Source of the DNA: Nipponacmea schrenckii
Lineage: Eukaryota > Mollusca > Gastropoda > Lottiidae
Assembly (NCBI GenBank): GCA_030562195.1
Contig: JAUJPP010000007.1
Span: 20,271,769-20,335,768 of the forward strand
Length of the DNA stretch: 64,000 nucleotides
Direction of reading: 5' to 3'
Shown one piece after another: positions 43,801 to 56,610 of the stretch. Positions within the stretch are counted from its first letter, which is position 1, and each line of letters begins with the position of its first letter. A program made the position numbers and the translations under genes. Under the pieces are notes generated by a model. That model was not told where the DNA came from and did not search any database. It saw only the letters and a program-made list of their open reading frames with translations.

Positions 43801-46800
43801 CATTTCTTTCCCTTAAGGGGTCAATCTTACTGAGTCACAGTATATCTGGATACTAACTTCACTCAGATGAAGATTTATAAATGAGTATTGTCATAATTTT
43901 TATTTGAATAATTTTTCAACACATTAGTCAAAGTTTCCAGTAGGCTAGCAAAATATTTGGTGTAATCAGGATCATTTTGATTTGACCTGAAGTTCAGAAA
44001 AAGCCCACAATTTTATGATTAATTGTGAGGAAAGTAAAGAAAAACATGCTTTATACTTCTCAGTACATTATTGGCCAGCAATTACTATATTTAAGTGCTC
44101 TAGAGCTATAGGAAGAAAGAAAGTGTATTTATTTCAATAATTAATGATTAGCTAGAATAAAGTTGGATATAATTGCCTATTTATTTTAGTGGATGTTAAA
44201 ATCTCATCTAATATTTATTTAGAATCTAGGTTGAATAGTCAGAGTAAGATTATTCTGAAGATTTAAATAGAAATGGATAACAATCTTTGAATAAACTGCT
44301 CAGCTGATAAAATTAAGGAATTGTCTTTTTCTTTAGATGTCAATGTGTTTGTTTTTAGGTAAAAAATGTCCAGTTAAAAGAAAAATTGAAATAAATAGAC
44401 ATAACAGAATATTAAAAGAGTCAGTTCTCTATATTTTGTTTCTTGATGGTCAAATACCTAAGTTAGTAAATTTTAGACTCATGATAAACTAGCAGGTCAA
44501 AATTTTAAATACAGATTTGTATTTGGACAATGATTTTATTATTTGAAGTTGAAATATCATGTCCTTATCAAGATTTTACTTTTAAAGGCAAAAAATAGGG
44601 ATTAATAATGGTTGTGAACTACTTTGTTCTGTGACAGAGATTTTTTCACCTTTTCAATATTAATATATTATACTATATAAGTATAGAGTTCCTGTCTATG
44701 GTATTTAATAATGAGCTATAAAATTTACTTATAAAGGAAGTATTGAAGGATTGTCTTTGAATTGTGCTATATGTACAGATTTAGATTGTCATTCAGAATG
44801 CATCAACCTGAAAAGATTACGCAATTTCTATACTTTCTATTTTAGATCAGTTTTGCTTCCAGCTTTCTAATAAAAAAAATCCTTTCTGTTATAATTAAGT
44901 TAACAAGACTGATGGTGTTTAGAAACAAGTCTCAAATATATTTGAGAAACCTAATATATATTTAACCTTGAAGACAGTGAACTTCTAGGAATTGAAATAC
45001 GAAATTCCAGTTGGAATTACTCGACAAACTAGTAAAGCTGAATTCCATAATCCATGAGGTGGTCCAGAATAGTAATTGTTTTCAGAATGGTTGCCCTTAT
45101 AGTAAATGCAAAATTTATCTTCCATTCTGGAGGGATAACTTTGGTAATGTAAAGGTTTTATTGCATTAGGCTTGGTAATGCTGTTTTACTAAATGTATAT
45201 TTGAGAATATAAAATGACATGTTAAGTAAAAGAGTGAAGAAGTAATGTAGAGAACTAGTTAAATGTCATACCTGCTGTGATATCACTACAATATATTTGA
45301 CTTCAGTTTGTATCTTACAATTTATATATTATACATCATATGTATATAGTTGTACAGTTTAAAACTTATAATAAACACAATATACACAATTGAGTCTTTC
45401 ACTCATGACAACTGATATGATCTATTAAGATGCTTTAAATGTCCAGTTAACTGGAGGCTTCCTTCAGGTTCACTATAAAAGGTGACTGACTGTTCTTTTA
45501 TTATTTCTGAATTATGATTATGTTGCATTATGTTTAAAATATTTTCAGGTAGTATGACTGTGCATATTCATAAGTACTGGTATATTACTAAATAGTGAAG
45601 GGCATTGAGGGTCTAAAAAGCTTAAATTGGTTTTCTGTGCTAAGAGTATTATCTATCTATCTATCACAAATTTAAAATGTTGAATTCTTTGACAAATTCC
45701 TGGATTTCTGTGGAAAAATGTCTTCATTTTCTTTTTACCAGTAAATAAAGTCTGTCATCTCTTGAAGACAAAACATGTCATTATGAACATTTCAAGACCT
45801 CAAGAGTTACAGGCTGATGCTAAGAAAATAGTTAAATTGTCCTCAAAGACTGTTTTATTTCTTTCATGTGAAAACCATTTATTCTCTTGATTTCTATTTT
45901 TCTTCTTCCGTTTTCCAGGAGAAATTGAATAATTACCATAGAAGTCTTTAATCTTTCCACTTTAAAACAATTGAGTCATGTTATATTTTCACAGTCCAAA
46001 TCTCATTTCTCACTTTTTATTGTAACAATATTTCACTGGAGGAGAAACGTTAAATTAAAATGTCAAATCTGATTAAAGCAAGTTGGAATATTTCAATCTA
46101 ATACTTCTTTAAAGGAACCATCACAATTTAATGTTTCCCGGATAACAAATACATTATGTAAGGTTGTTTGGAATTTAAATGAAATTTTGTTATTAAAAGT
46201 TGTTCTGTGCTGAAAAACATTAGTCATTGCATGCTTTGTCAAGTTTTAATACTAAGCACTGGATATTTAAAGTGTTAGTTTCAGATATTTCTTTTGTTGG
46301 TCTTTTACAGCAAAGATGTATTGGAATAATAGTGTTTTAAGTACATGATCTATCATCTTTAAAAATCAATGTGACAGTTCTAATCCTGTCTAAGAATATG
46401 CAGATCTAGTCAAATATATCTTACAAAAACATTCTTTTCATTATTCACTATAAAGCAACTTTGTAGGTAAAACTGCAGCAGATTATGATGTTGGTTTCAC
46501 AAACAACAATGCTATAAAACTTCTTTAAAATAAAATGCTTTGTATACTTTAATTCTAATGTCCCTTTAAGTAATAATAAAATGGTAATTGTGTAGAGTTA
46601 ATAATTCTACTTTCTATGGTCTGATTATTGAAGCATTAATGTCAAAACACAATTATCTTCTAATGAGACAGGACATTAATAATTTACAAAATTCAAATCT
46701 TCCCAAAATTATCAGAGCTAAATGTCATCAAATGGCGTGTCATTTTATAGCCAATTATTTTTTTAAATAGCTACTTTCACTTTTTCAATTTTTTATTTCA

Positions 46801-46861
46801 TCATTAATGATATTTTGGTTTAATAAAAAATATTGTTTCAATGACCGATCAGAACCTTTTC
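40806..46861. other. AT-rich region, no confident gene
   Basis: No recognisable domain in any open frame. A patch at 42180-42720 is less AT-rich. A short ATG frame at 43114-43144 ends at the donor GTAAGA and could encode the start of a signal peptide (see findings). The remainder may be intron or intergenic. Confidence 0.4.
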
Positions 46862-46972
46862 TATAATCAGCCCTTGGACCCAAGATAGGGGAATCTGAGG
46901 TAAAAATCCTAGCAATAACCATATTGAATGCTTGACCTGTTAGCATTCAATCAACTCACTGAGCCACTATAA
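46862..46972 (-). repeat. Possible tRNA-like SINE fragment
   Basis: On the minus strand GTGGCTCAGTGAGTTGATTG resembles a tRNA-type A-box region. A weak B-box-like AGGTCAAGCATTC follows about 30 bases later. The element is short and decayed and abuts the MITE-like element at 46973. Confidence 0.35.
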
Positions 46973-47406
46973 CCCTGTTTACACTACAAAATCTCAGAAC
47001 GGTTCTCAGAATGGTACAGATGTATTTTGTGAATTGTAAACGGTCGAACGTTCTTAGAACGGTTCCACTTCTAGCCCACCTTGAAAACTTGAACTCAGAA
47101 CCATTCTCAGACCTGACTCAAATTGTTGTAGTGTAAACACAAAGCGTGCACACTTGCATTTACCGACCTTCACCTTTTCACGAAGAATTTGATCATCAAC
47201 AGAAGTCAATCTGGTTTTCATCCGGGTTCCCTAGCCGTCTATATTTTCCTCTTTCATGAAGAGTTCTAGAAAGTATCTGAGAGCAGTCAACCATTAAAAT
47301 TATTATTTTGCAGCGGTTCTCGGCCTGTTGTTTTAAACAGGGTAAATTTGTAATTTTATCACGGCCTGGTTCGGATACACTTTATAGCTGTCTGGTGTAA
47401 ACGCTG
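46973..47406. mobile_element. MITE-like element(s) with TGTTTACAC terminal inverted repeats
   Basis: The left end reads CCTGTTTACACTACAAAA. At 47124-47140 the inverse, TTGTTGTAGTGTAAACAC, closes a roughly 168-bp unit, and subterminal CTCAGAACGGTTCTCAG-type motifs occur on both sides. A further inverted end, GGTGTAAACGCTG, occurs at 47394-47406, so there may be a longer or nested element. No transposase frame is present. The inverted-repeat motif suggests a non-autonomous DNA transposon. Confidence 0.55.
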
Positions 47407-48779
47407 CTTATGGCTAATATAAACAGACTGTTATTCAAGCATAACCCTCACTGCAGAATGATGTATACTTCTGCACCTTCCTGACTCCTGTCAGCATATC
47501 AAGAACATCTTAATAGAAGATGCTTTTCAATCTAAAATTACAACTGAGTTTCCATACATTCTGACAATCTCTACTCTTATCTACACAACTGACTCTATGA
47601 AAGTGAAATATGTTTTATTATTTTTTTCCTCTGAGATTAACAGCCAATATTCATCAAAGCAGTAGAAACATAAACCAAATGTCTGGATTAGAAAAGAAAA
47701 TAGATTGAAAGAAACCACCAATTTTTACTGTGTCTGATAACATCTCACATGAAACTTTATGAAAATTTTATGGCAACTTTTTTGACTTCTTTTATGTTTA
47801 AAGTAGAATTAAACGTGACTTTTCCATTTTAAAAGAGCATGTACTGAAGCATTTTTCTTCAAATTACTTGAAGCCAAACAAGGGAAATACAGTGATTGGA
47901 AAGAGATTGATTATATTTTAATCTCCAATAAGTAGTAGTTGACAAGCTTTGTTGTATATTTTGTGGAAATAATTGGTCACATTGGGTGAGGTCACACAAT
48001 TTTGGTTTAAAGATGAACCCTTTAGATTTCTGAACATTCCTCACAATTTTGGAAACCTGTTGGGAGGTGAAACTTTTTATATATCAAAATGTAATCAAAG
48101 AATTGCATATAACGATAAAATATTTTGAGTAATATCATCATAAAGTTTATATTAAAAAACTAATACACAAACAAGGAAAATATCAGGGTGTAAACTGGGG
48201 TTGTTATCAGTATTATTAGTAAATAGTTACATAAAACATAATTATAAAATGACTGTGTTTCTTATCCCTCTAGATATAGTTTTTGATGTTCCAAGGAGTC
48301 AGTGTTTATTTCTTCTCTAAATATAGATAACAGTTCAAGTAGATGATGATAATTTTGTGGCAAAAAAGTAGGTTTGTATAGGCTAAAAATTTATTTAGTA
48401 AATGTGATATAGGAATGTTTAGTACAAGTATATTTATTAAAAATTTTAAAAATTCAATTCCTGCACTTAAGATGTAAGGGTCAAATGTATTTGTATAAAT
48501 GTTATTATTGATAAAGCTTCATGTACTTGTATAGTTGCCTGGAAGAGTTGTCGAAATACCTTGCTCTCAGTTTTGAGTGGTTCTTTGGTTCACCTACTTT
48601 CTGACAAACAACCATATTTGAGTGTTCATCTCCTATCTGTGAACATTTTGAATAGTTACCTCCCTTTTTTCTCGGTCTTGGTTTGGTTCACCCTCTGTTT
48701 GTATCTGTCTTGAAGGATACACCTACTGTCTGTGATCATCTTGAATGGTTCACTTCATTTTTGTGTTTGTCTTGATTGA

Positions 48780-49205
48780 TTGTCTTTCTGTCAGGATCAC
48801 CCCCTGTCTGTATTTGTTTCTGTCAGGTTAACCCTGTCCATATCTGTTTCCATCAGGTTCACTCCCTGTCTATATCTGTTTCCCTCAGGTTCACTCCCTG
48901 TCTATATCTGTTCCTTCAGATTTACTCCCTGTCTGTATCTGTTTCCGTCAGGTTCACCCCCTGTCCGTATTTGTTTCTGTCAGGTTCACCCCCTGTCTGT
49001 TATCTGTTTCCGTCAGGTTCACTCCCTGTCTGTATCTGTTTCTGTCAGGTTCACTCCCTGTCTGTATCTGTTTCCGTCAGGTTCACTCCCTGTCTGTATC
49101 TGTCTCGATTGGTTCACCCCCTGTCTGTATCTGTCTCAATTGGTTCACCACTGTTTGTGTCTGTCTCGATTGGTTCACCCTGTCTGTATCTGTTTTCATT
49201 GATTC
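48780..49205. repeat. 32-bp minisatellite
   Basis: About 13 units of GGTTCACTCCCTGTCTGTAT plus CTGTTTCCGTCA, with degraded copies reaching left to about 48560. Plus-strand open frames of 140-181 residues are by-products of a stop-poor unit. Confidence 0.9.
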
Positions 49206-51882
49206 ACTGTTCATTTAAAGTTATTGAGATTTCTAGAAATGTAGAAATCTTAAAATACTCATTGGTCCTTATTTTCTTTTTTTGCCTTTTATACAAAATG
49301 ACCTGTTGTAATATCTGTTAGTATTGAGCAATATCAATGAAAGGAGACCAGCTGGTTCAAGGTGTTCTATATTGTACATCTTACTATGCATTTATTTGTT
49401 TTGTGTTTTAAAGCAGCTGTGCATATCTTTCTTTGTGGTGAAGACATTTTGGAATATCATTTTCTATGTATATATAATGTAGATCTTTGTATCAAACTGT
49501 TTGATGTTCTTATATAAGTGAAACACCTGTATGACTTTAAAATTTTTTATCAGGAATTTTCCTCCCTTTCAGATTTAAAAAGTTGGGAAATACCACAATG
49601 TTAACCTTGAGATAGAATGACTCAGTCTAGTAGTGTCCACATTTATATCTGTCATTAGGAATTTGTTCTTTAATTTTATGATTTTTATCACAGTGTAGAT
49701 TCTGATGATTCTATTTTGAATAGATAGTTTAGTAAATGAAATTTTCTGCTTAACAATCAATCATTATCTCTTTCATAAATTAGAGAAAATCCTAGAAGTA
49801 ACTGGCTGTGGCAAGCAGTGGTAATTGATAACTGTTAGACACAACCAATCGTCTTTGTTATAGCGCTTGCTATATGTTGAGCAAATACAGGTAAAAGGAC
49901 ATCACAATATAGGACACCATATAAACACAATATAGGATAATGTTACATTTATTTTGAAGGAAATAGAATGTCTACATGTGTACAATGTGTTTGGAAGGGA
50001 GTAAATGAGAGATTTATTTAAATATAAGTGACATGTACAGGGGAATGTAATTGGTTTTTCTTTAATAATAAAATAGATTTCTACAGGGAGAGATTGAACA
50101 ATAAGATTTCTTTCTATCAACAGATTAATGAGATTTTCTCACACAAATTCTCCATTACAATAAATTTCACATTGCTGATGTTCATCTTGTTTTTTCTATA
50201 TTAATGGCTGTTTTGGGTATAGAACAACACAATTCTTAAACGATTTTTAAGGGTCAGCATGTCCTGACTGCTACCTACCACAAGAGTTTGCTTGCAACAT
50301 AGATTAAACTCAGTATATGAAAATGTTAATTAAGATGCTTGAATTCAAGAAAGAGAAGGGGAGAGAATGTTGCTACATCTGTAAAGGAAGATAAATGAGA
50401 AGCTGGTGTATCTATAGTTTGTGTTGATGTAGAATATTGTAAACAGGAAAGAATATGAGTAACTATTTTCTAGTTGTTTGTTTTGTTTATGTAGCTATAG
50501 AAAGTAATGATGATTCTATTAGTCTATAATTATTAGAAAGTGATAACAGTTATCTATCACCAGGTCTATGTTGTAAAATTATTAACCAGCTATTTAAACC
50601 ATTATTTATAGCTATATTCACTGGTAAATATTGAGGCTATATGACCCTACTCTGTTAGATATTGAATTTTACCTGTCTTCACCATTTTATTGTTATTTCT
50701 CTCAAAATTGATTGATTGGCCTTTTTATTTTGGTCTTTTAATTCTTCATTGAGCTCAAAACCTCAAATAATGTCACACAATCAAATTTTGATTAAGATAG
50801 AAAACCTTATCTATTTTGTTAAAATGAATCAAAAATACTTTATAGAATTATGTTTTATTATTAATTGGGGCTAAAGTGACATTAACAAATCACTTTCTGG
50901 TTAAGATAAAATCAGTTAAACCACATCAATTGAAAGAACTGTAAGTTGTTATTTTATGTTGAATTCTTTGAATTGAAGTCATTTGTTGTACAGAGCATTT
51001 GAATAGTTTAAAATTTAAAATTGAATAACCTATAACAGGAGAATTCTTGAGATCATGGATGGTATGTAGAGTCAACTGAAAAACTTCAAAAGAAAACATC
51101 CATACCTGCATTTAAATGAGATTGTGTTAATAAGACATATGAATATGAGGAATGTAAGAGAAGATAAAATATAAATAGTAAAAGTATATGAGATAAAGTT
51201 ATCAGAAAGAGATATATCTGTAAAAGTATTTACTGTAATATAATAATTGAAGAAGATTATTTGAAATGGGGATGTGCAGTATTATGATATGTTTATTTAT
51301 GATTTCAGTTCTACTTCATTACCTTTATTCCTTCACCTTTCCTTCAAAATAGAAGAATCAAAATTCTATTTGCTAACAATGTAAATTTCAAATTGAAATA
51401 TTCCTCTTTCATTTTAAATCAGCAGTACCTGAACATACAAGACACATGTTGGTAGTTCTGGTGAATATTAGAGTCAAGTTTATTTTAATTGTAAACTGTT
51501 GACTTTTTAAGTCTGTTCAATGAGTTTTCTTCTCTTATCCTATGTCTTCATACCCAAAAATTAACACAAATAACCAAACTTGATGATAATTCATAAAAAC
51601 AGCCAGAATGAGACAGGCTTATTAGGCCATTTTTAAGATAAGAAAATACTTAAATACTTAGTTCAAATAGTTCATGCTAAACAAAAAATATAACTCTAAT
51701 ATTTCTAGTCTCTGTATAAAATTTTGTGCCAAATTATTATTGAAGGTAAATCACTTGATATTTTGTTTTGAGCAATTTAATCTGAGACCTAATGAGTGTT
51801 TTCTTTATTGAAGAAGGTTGATTTTAGTATTGAATAAACAAGGCTTTATTCATCAAGAACATACTTGATTATTGTAATAGAA
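49206..51882. other. AT-rich stretch, nothing recognised
   Basis: No coding exon, RNA gene or structured repeat seen by eye. Confidence 0.4.
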
Positions 51883-52145
51883 TGTTGAGAGCTAATGCTG
51901 AATGGTGAGAGTTAATGCTGAATAGTGAGAGTTAATGCTGAATAGTGAGAGCTAATGCTGAATGGTGAGAGCTAATGCTGAATAGTGATAGTTAATGCTG
52001 AATAGTGAGAGTTAATGCTGAATAGTGAGAGCTAATGCTGAATGGTGAGAGCTAATGCTGAATGGTGAGAGCTAATGCTGAATGGTGAGAGCTAATGCTG
52101 AATGGTGAGAGCTAATGCTGAATGGTGAGAGCTAATGCTGAATGT
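51883..52145. repeat. 20-bp tandem repeat, 13 units
   Basis: Thirteen nearly perfect copies of GAGAGCTAATGCTGAATGGT with C/T and G/A variation at two sites. The right half is almost homogeneous, which suggests recent expansion there. Confidence 0.95.
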
Positions 52146-55100
52146 ATGTTGATAAACTTGATTTTGGACAATTAACATGGACCTCCATGTGTAGTGAAAG
52201 AATCTACATTACCTACAAAATACTCAATGAAATTTTAGCATTAATAGATGTCTGCGTTATGTTTACGTTGCATGTGAATTGTTCAACCATCGACTCACTG
52301 GTATAATGCAAGTCAACATCTATCTGCCTCACTATTTAACTCCATTCAAAGTTATACATATGATAACTTTCCTCTGTCATTAGATCATCATGTAATGGGC
52401 TAATTCTGTTCAATATAAGATGTTTCTACAAATCAAAATTTAGGTAAATCTCCAGCTGGGAAAAAGCAGCATGTCAATGTCAATGAATTTAATATTTGAG
52501 AATTAATTGTAATATTTTGATAACATGCCAGAATTTCATTTTTATTGGCACTAAAAATATTTGTACAAATCACTGATTTTATTGACATAATTACTGAAGA
52601 TTTATTTAAGAAAATAGTGCACTGAATCACAGTCTGTTTGAATTTATATTTGAAATGTAATCTTGGCAGATTGTCTATTGTCATTTACGTTTAATTGCAT
52701 ATCATAATAAAACATTTTATGAGAAATAACAATCTTATTGCTGATATACCAGATGTCTTCACCATTTTTTGTTAAATATTATTGTTTGCATAACATAAAC
52801 TTAGGTAAATACATGGGCAAACAAGGATATATTTTGTTGTTGTCAAACTTTGTACATTCTATCTTGTCAAAGAACGGCTTGAAATTTGTTTTTTTTTTAT
52901 AAATCTTGTCCTTTCTAATAACACATCTTAACTTTGATATTTCCTTTTGACATTCATGAAAAGAGAAAACTATTGTTGATGACATCACAATCAAAATTAT
53001 GGATCTTTGGATTGAATGCGTGTATTCTATGGATTTTCAATGAATTCCCCATTTTTGTCAGACTTCAAAGAGCAGTAGGTTAAATATACTACAGTTTCAT
53101 GTCTACACAAATTGTAAAACACTCTTTGTCTTTTTGAGTGTATCAAACATTTTTGTTTCTAATAAAGATCTACTGTTTGCTATCTACAGTAATTTGGTAC
53201 CTAATGAAACTAGTATTTATTTTTACATCATGGAGACTGATACAGATAATAATATTAAACACTTAGACAAACTTCACTCTTCACTTGAGATATCAACACT
53301 ATTGTATTTCAATTAAAGACAAACAAAAGGTTATTACAGAGTATTCAAATATTTAATGGATGGAATGAAGGAGTTGTTTCCTGTAAATACTTTATAATGG
53401 AATGTTTCTGTCATTGTTTTGAGTTCAGATGAAATTCAAGGTCAAATTTCATATTCAATAATGTGCTTTGGCCAAACGTAGTTCTAGAGATGTTGAAATA
53501 ATGACAATGGAGTTTTTTGCAGAAGAAAATATATAGAAGAAGGAAATTTTTGTTTTTTAAATGTCAGAAATCCCTTTATTTATCTTTCTTAAAGGTTTGT
53601 TAAATTAAATTGTTTTTTGCAACAGATATGTTATTATTAATCTATGGTATTTTTGCTGTTGGATGTAAAAAGTCTTCTCTGTAAAGTGATGATAGTGTTC
53701 TGTGTTCTGACTTAGATATAGAAATTACACAAAGTTATTCCTTGACAAAGCATCAAGACTTAGAGATATAGTGTTAAGTAAGATCTAGATACAGACCAGT
53801 AAAAGATGTTGTAAATCTCTACATAATGATGCCTCTATTTTCTTGCAGTTTTCAATGAGTTTTTCATCTGTTCTCAGCTCCATTACATTTATTGTTAAAA
53901 CCATTCAATATATTGTTTTCATTGTCAGAACTTTTTTTAAAAAAACCATATCTCGTTGAGTTCAAAGTGGTGCATTCTCTTGGGTTTTTACATTCCTCTT
54001 TCATCATGAGTGGGACTAGCGTAATGTTATAAGAACGATTATTGAAATGTAATGTATTGGAAGACAACAGTCTGATTGCACCAACTGATAGCCCATCAAT
54101 AAAGAACTGAGTTTGAATAAAAATTCAGATAATAGATGAATAATCGTATAAATAGATTATTTGTTGAAAGCAGAATTATAAAATATTCTTATCAGTAAGA
54201 GATGAAAGGACTATGAATAGATTGATGATGTTCTAGAATCAAGTGACAGAGTTACTTTTTAAATTCCAGCAGTGTTTCCATCTCTACATGATGCAAGTTG
54301 ATGGGAATAGCTGGAAATTTATTGTACGTCATATATACTCAAAAGTATATTTTATTCTTTTCTACTCAGTTGGATAATTTCATAATAGAATTATAATACA
54401 TGTATAGAAATTTGGTATTTATTTTATTTTACATTCAGTCCAATACATAAGACATGGTCCTGTCTATTCAACCCATGGGGACAATACAATTATTGACATG
54501 AAAAAAAAATGTCTATGACCACAAACAGATGTGCTGGCAATCTATCCTAATTTGAATTACTATACACAAAATAATAAATGTACTTCAAACACATAAGAAC
54601 ACCACCATGGATACACCACTCCACTCCTCTACCCTAATACAGGAATTCCCATCCAGCAACAAAACAACAAACATTAGAACACAGAACAAGAACAAGTCAA
54701 TATTCACAACTTGCCAAGACCAGTGACAAAACTTTTTATGAATTCATGAGATGTATTAGTGTTTTAAAATATTCTTCATGTGATAAAAGCATGGTCAAAA
54801 TAACATGTGGCTTAACACTTTCTGATTGTCAGATTTGGTTCTGTTAAGTTGACAGTGAACACTGTAAGGTTTAAATTATCAAGTTTTGTAGCTGTAATGT
54901 CAGTCTGTATTTAACGCTTTTGATTTTTCAAGTGTTAATTTAGTAAATAACATGTTCCATTGTAATGTCAGTTGGCATGTCATCTGGTGTGTTTCACTTG
55001 TCATTATTTCTGCTGTAATTAAATTAACAGTAACAATATCAGTAATAGTAAAACATGTACAATCTCCAGATTAACTCTTTATTAACTTGCCACTTTATTT

Positions 55101-56348
55101 TTTATAATGACTAACAACTTAGTTTATTTACTTAGTAAAAGCCAAGAATTTCAAACATAAATTCACCATTTTTTACACTAATTTAACGAACATGTTTGAT
55201 GTTTCAAGTTGTTAGAGAGCATGCTGTGGATTGTGTTGTGTGTAAGGTATGTTGAAAGTGTGATTGTGTGTGGTAATAAACGCTAGTTAATAACATGTCA
55301 TAAAAACCAAGAATATGGTGAGAATGTTAATTAAATTGACTCACCATTACTTACTATACTTAACTTATGGTAGTTAAATTACAGAAAAATTTCTCAATGA
55401 TTTCTAAATCAAGAAAATCTGATTAAGTTAAGTACTGATAATGATTGTGACTTATGAAGTTGTTGAAACATGTATGTCCTGAAAATTAAAGTTTAATGTG
55501 CAATAATTTAGAACCAGATTGTAATTCTTTTATATCCATAATCATTAATGCATAATATCATCTGTTATTCTGTTTGAAATTTTATTCAGTTCTGCTTTTG
55601 AGTTATCTATTATTCTCTTATATGAGTACAAGGCATTATCAGATATAGATTCTTGACTTTCAACAAAAATATCCTGACGATGCTAACAGATTAATCTATT
55701 GGTTTTTATTGGATATTCTAAAATATAGATTGTAGTCTGACATCTGCGAACTGGAAGTTAAAACTTTCAAATTGGCACAACTGTGGAGTAAACTGAACTC
55801 TAAAATTAACATTGTTTTTCTATTTTTTATGAAAATAGTGAAATGATAGTGAACATCACACCTGCTAGAACTGACTGTACCAAATATACATGTTAAATGG
55901 TGCATACTGTATATTCTTACATCACATTTCTAACTAAGATATAAGTTTAAAATAATGATGTCAGACACAGTCATATTTCATAGATTTTAAAGAGAATCAT
56001 TTATCTATTTCATAATTCTCATCATTCAAAATTCTGACATTTTCAATTTCTTAATAGCATTAAAATTTTGTGTTCATGCCCAGACTTTTTGAACAATAAA
56101 TGGACATTGTGATTATTCCACTTGGTTTCAAAGAAAAACATTTACTTTTTTTATCAATTTTAATAATTATATACTTTATAGCCATAAATAAGTATATCTG
56201 TGATTAAGATCATTGAGATCTGAATGGTGGGTCTGCAAGAAATTTCATTTGTTTTTCCATAAAAAGTGAAATGGACCTATTTTTGAAGCAAATTTCAAAA
56301 TGTAATGATAGAAAGAAAGAACTATATTTTACAAGGATAACAACTTAG
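52146..56348. other. AT-rich stretch, only one dispersed repeat seen
   Basis: No coding exon recognised. The inverted relative of the 2937-3011 repeat lies at 54421-54485. Confidence 0.4.
54421..54485 (-). repeat. Dispersed repeat, copy B (inverted relative to copy A)
   Basis: The reverse complement contains CCCCATGGGTTGAATAGACA, then GGACCATGTCTTATGTATTGG and ATGTAAAATAAA, matching 2937-3011 with substitutions and a deletion. Confidence 0.55.
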
Positions 56349-56610
56349 GTTCACAAGTCCACCATGACAGGGATCCTTTCTACCAGCTGGTCCTTGGCAA
56401 AACCTATTGGCATTGATATTTCCGGATTATCTGTACCCATTTACATCTGGGTGGACTGGAATTGTGAGTGAAGATGACTTATTCAATGTCATCGGACTTT
56501 CACACTCCGGTCGAGATTAGAACTCACGTCTGACATTTTCAACGTATCCAAGCAAATGACGTCATAACATAAAGAACGAACGCTCTAACTGCTGTGCTAT
56601 AGAACCCCAC
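56349..56610 (-). mobile_element. tRNA-derived SINE
   Basis: On the minus strand the element opens with GGGGTTCTATAGCACAGCAG and TTAGAGCG (tRNA-like A-box region). About 55 bases on it has GTGAGTTCTAATCTCGACC, close to a B box. A body follows with CCAGTCCACCCAGATGTAA and ATGGGTAC, then a tail ending near GGTGGACTTGTGAACC. The length of about 260 bp and the layout fit a Pol III SINE. It is somewhat decayed, and I did not find target-site duplications. Confidence 0.75.

Noticed and set aside
48776..49321. 181- and 140-residue overlapping frames
   Set aside because: By-products of the 32-bp repeat; both frames run over the same tandem units.
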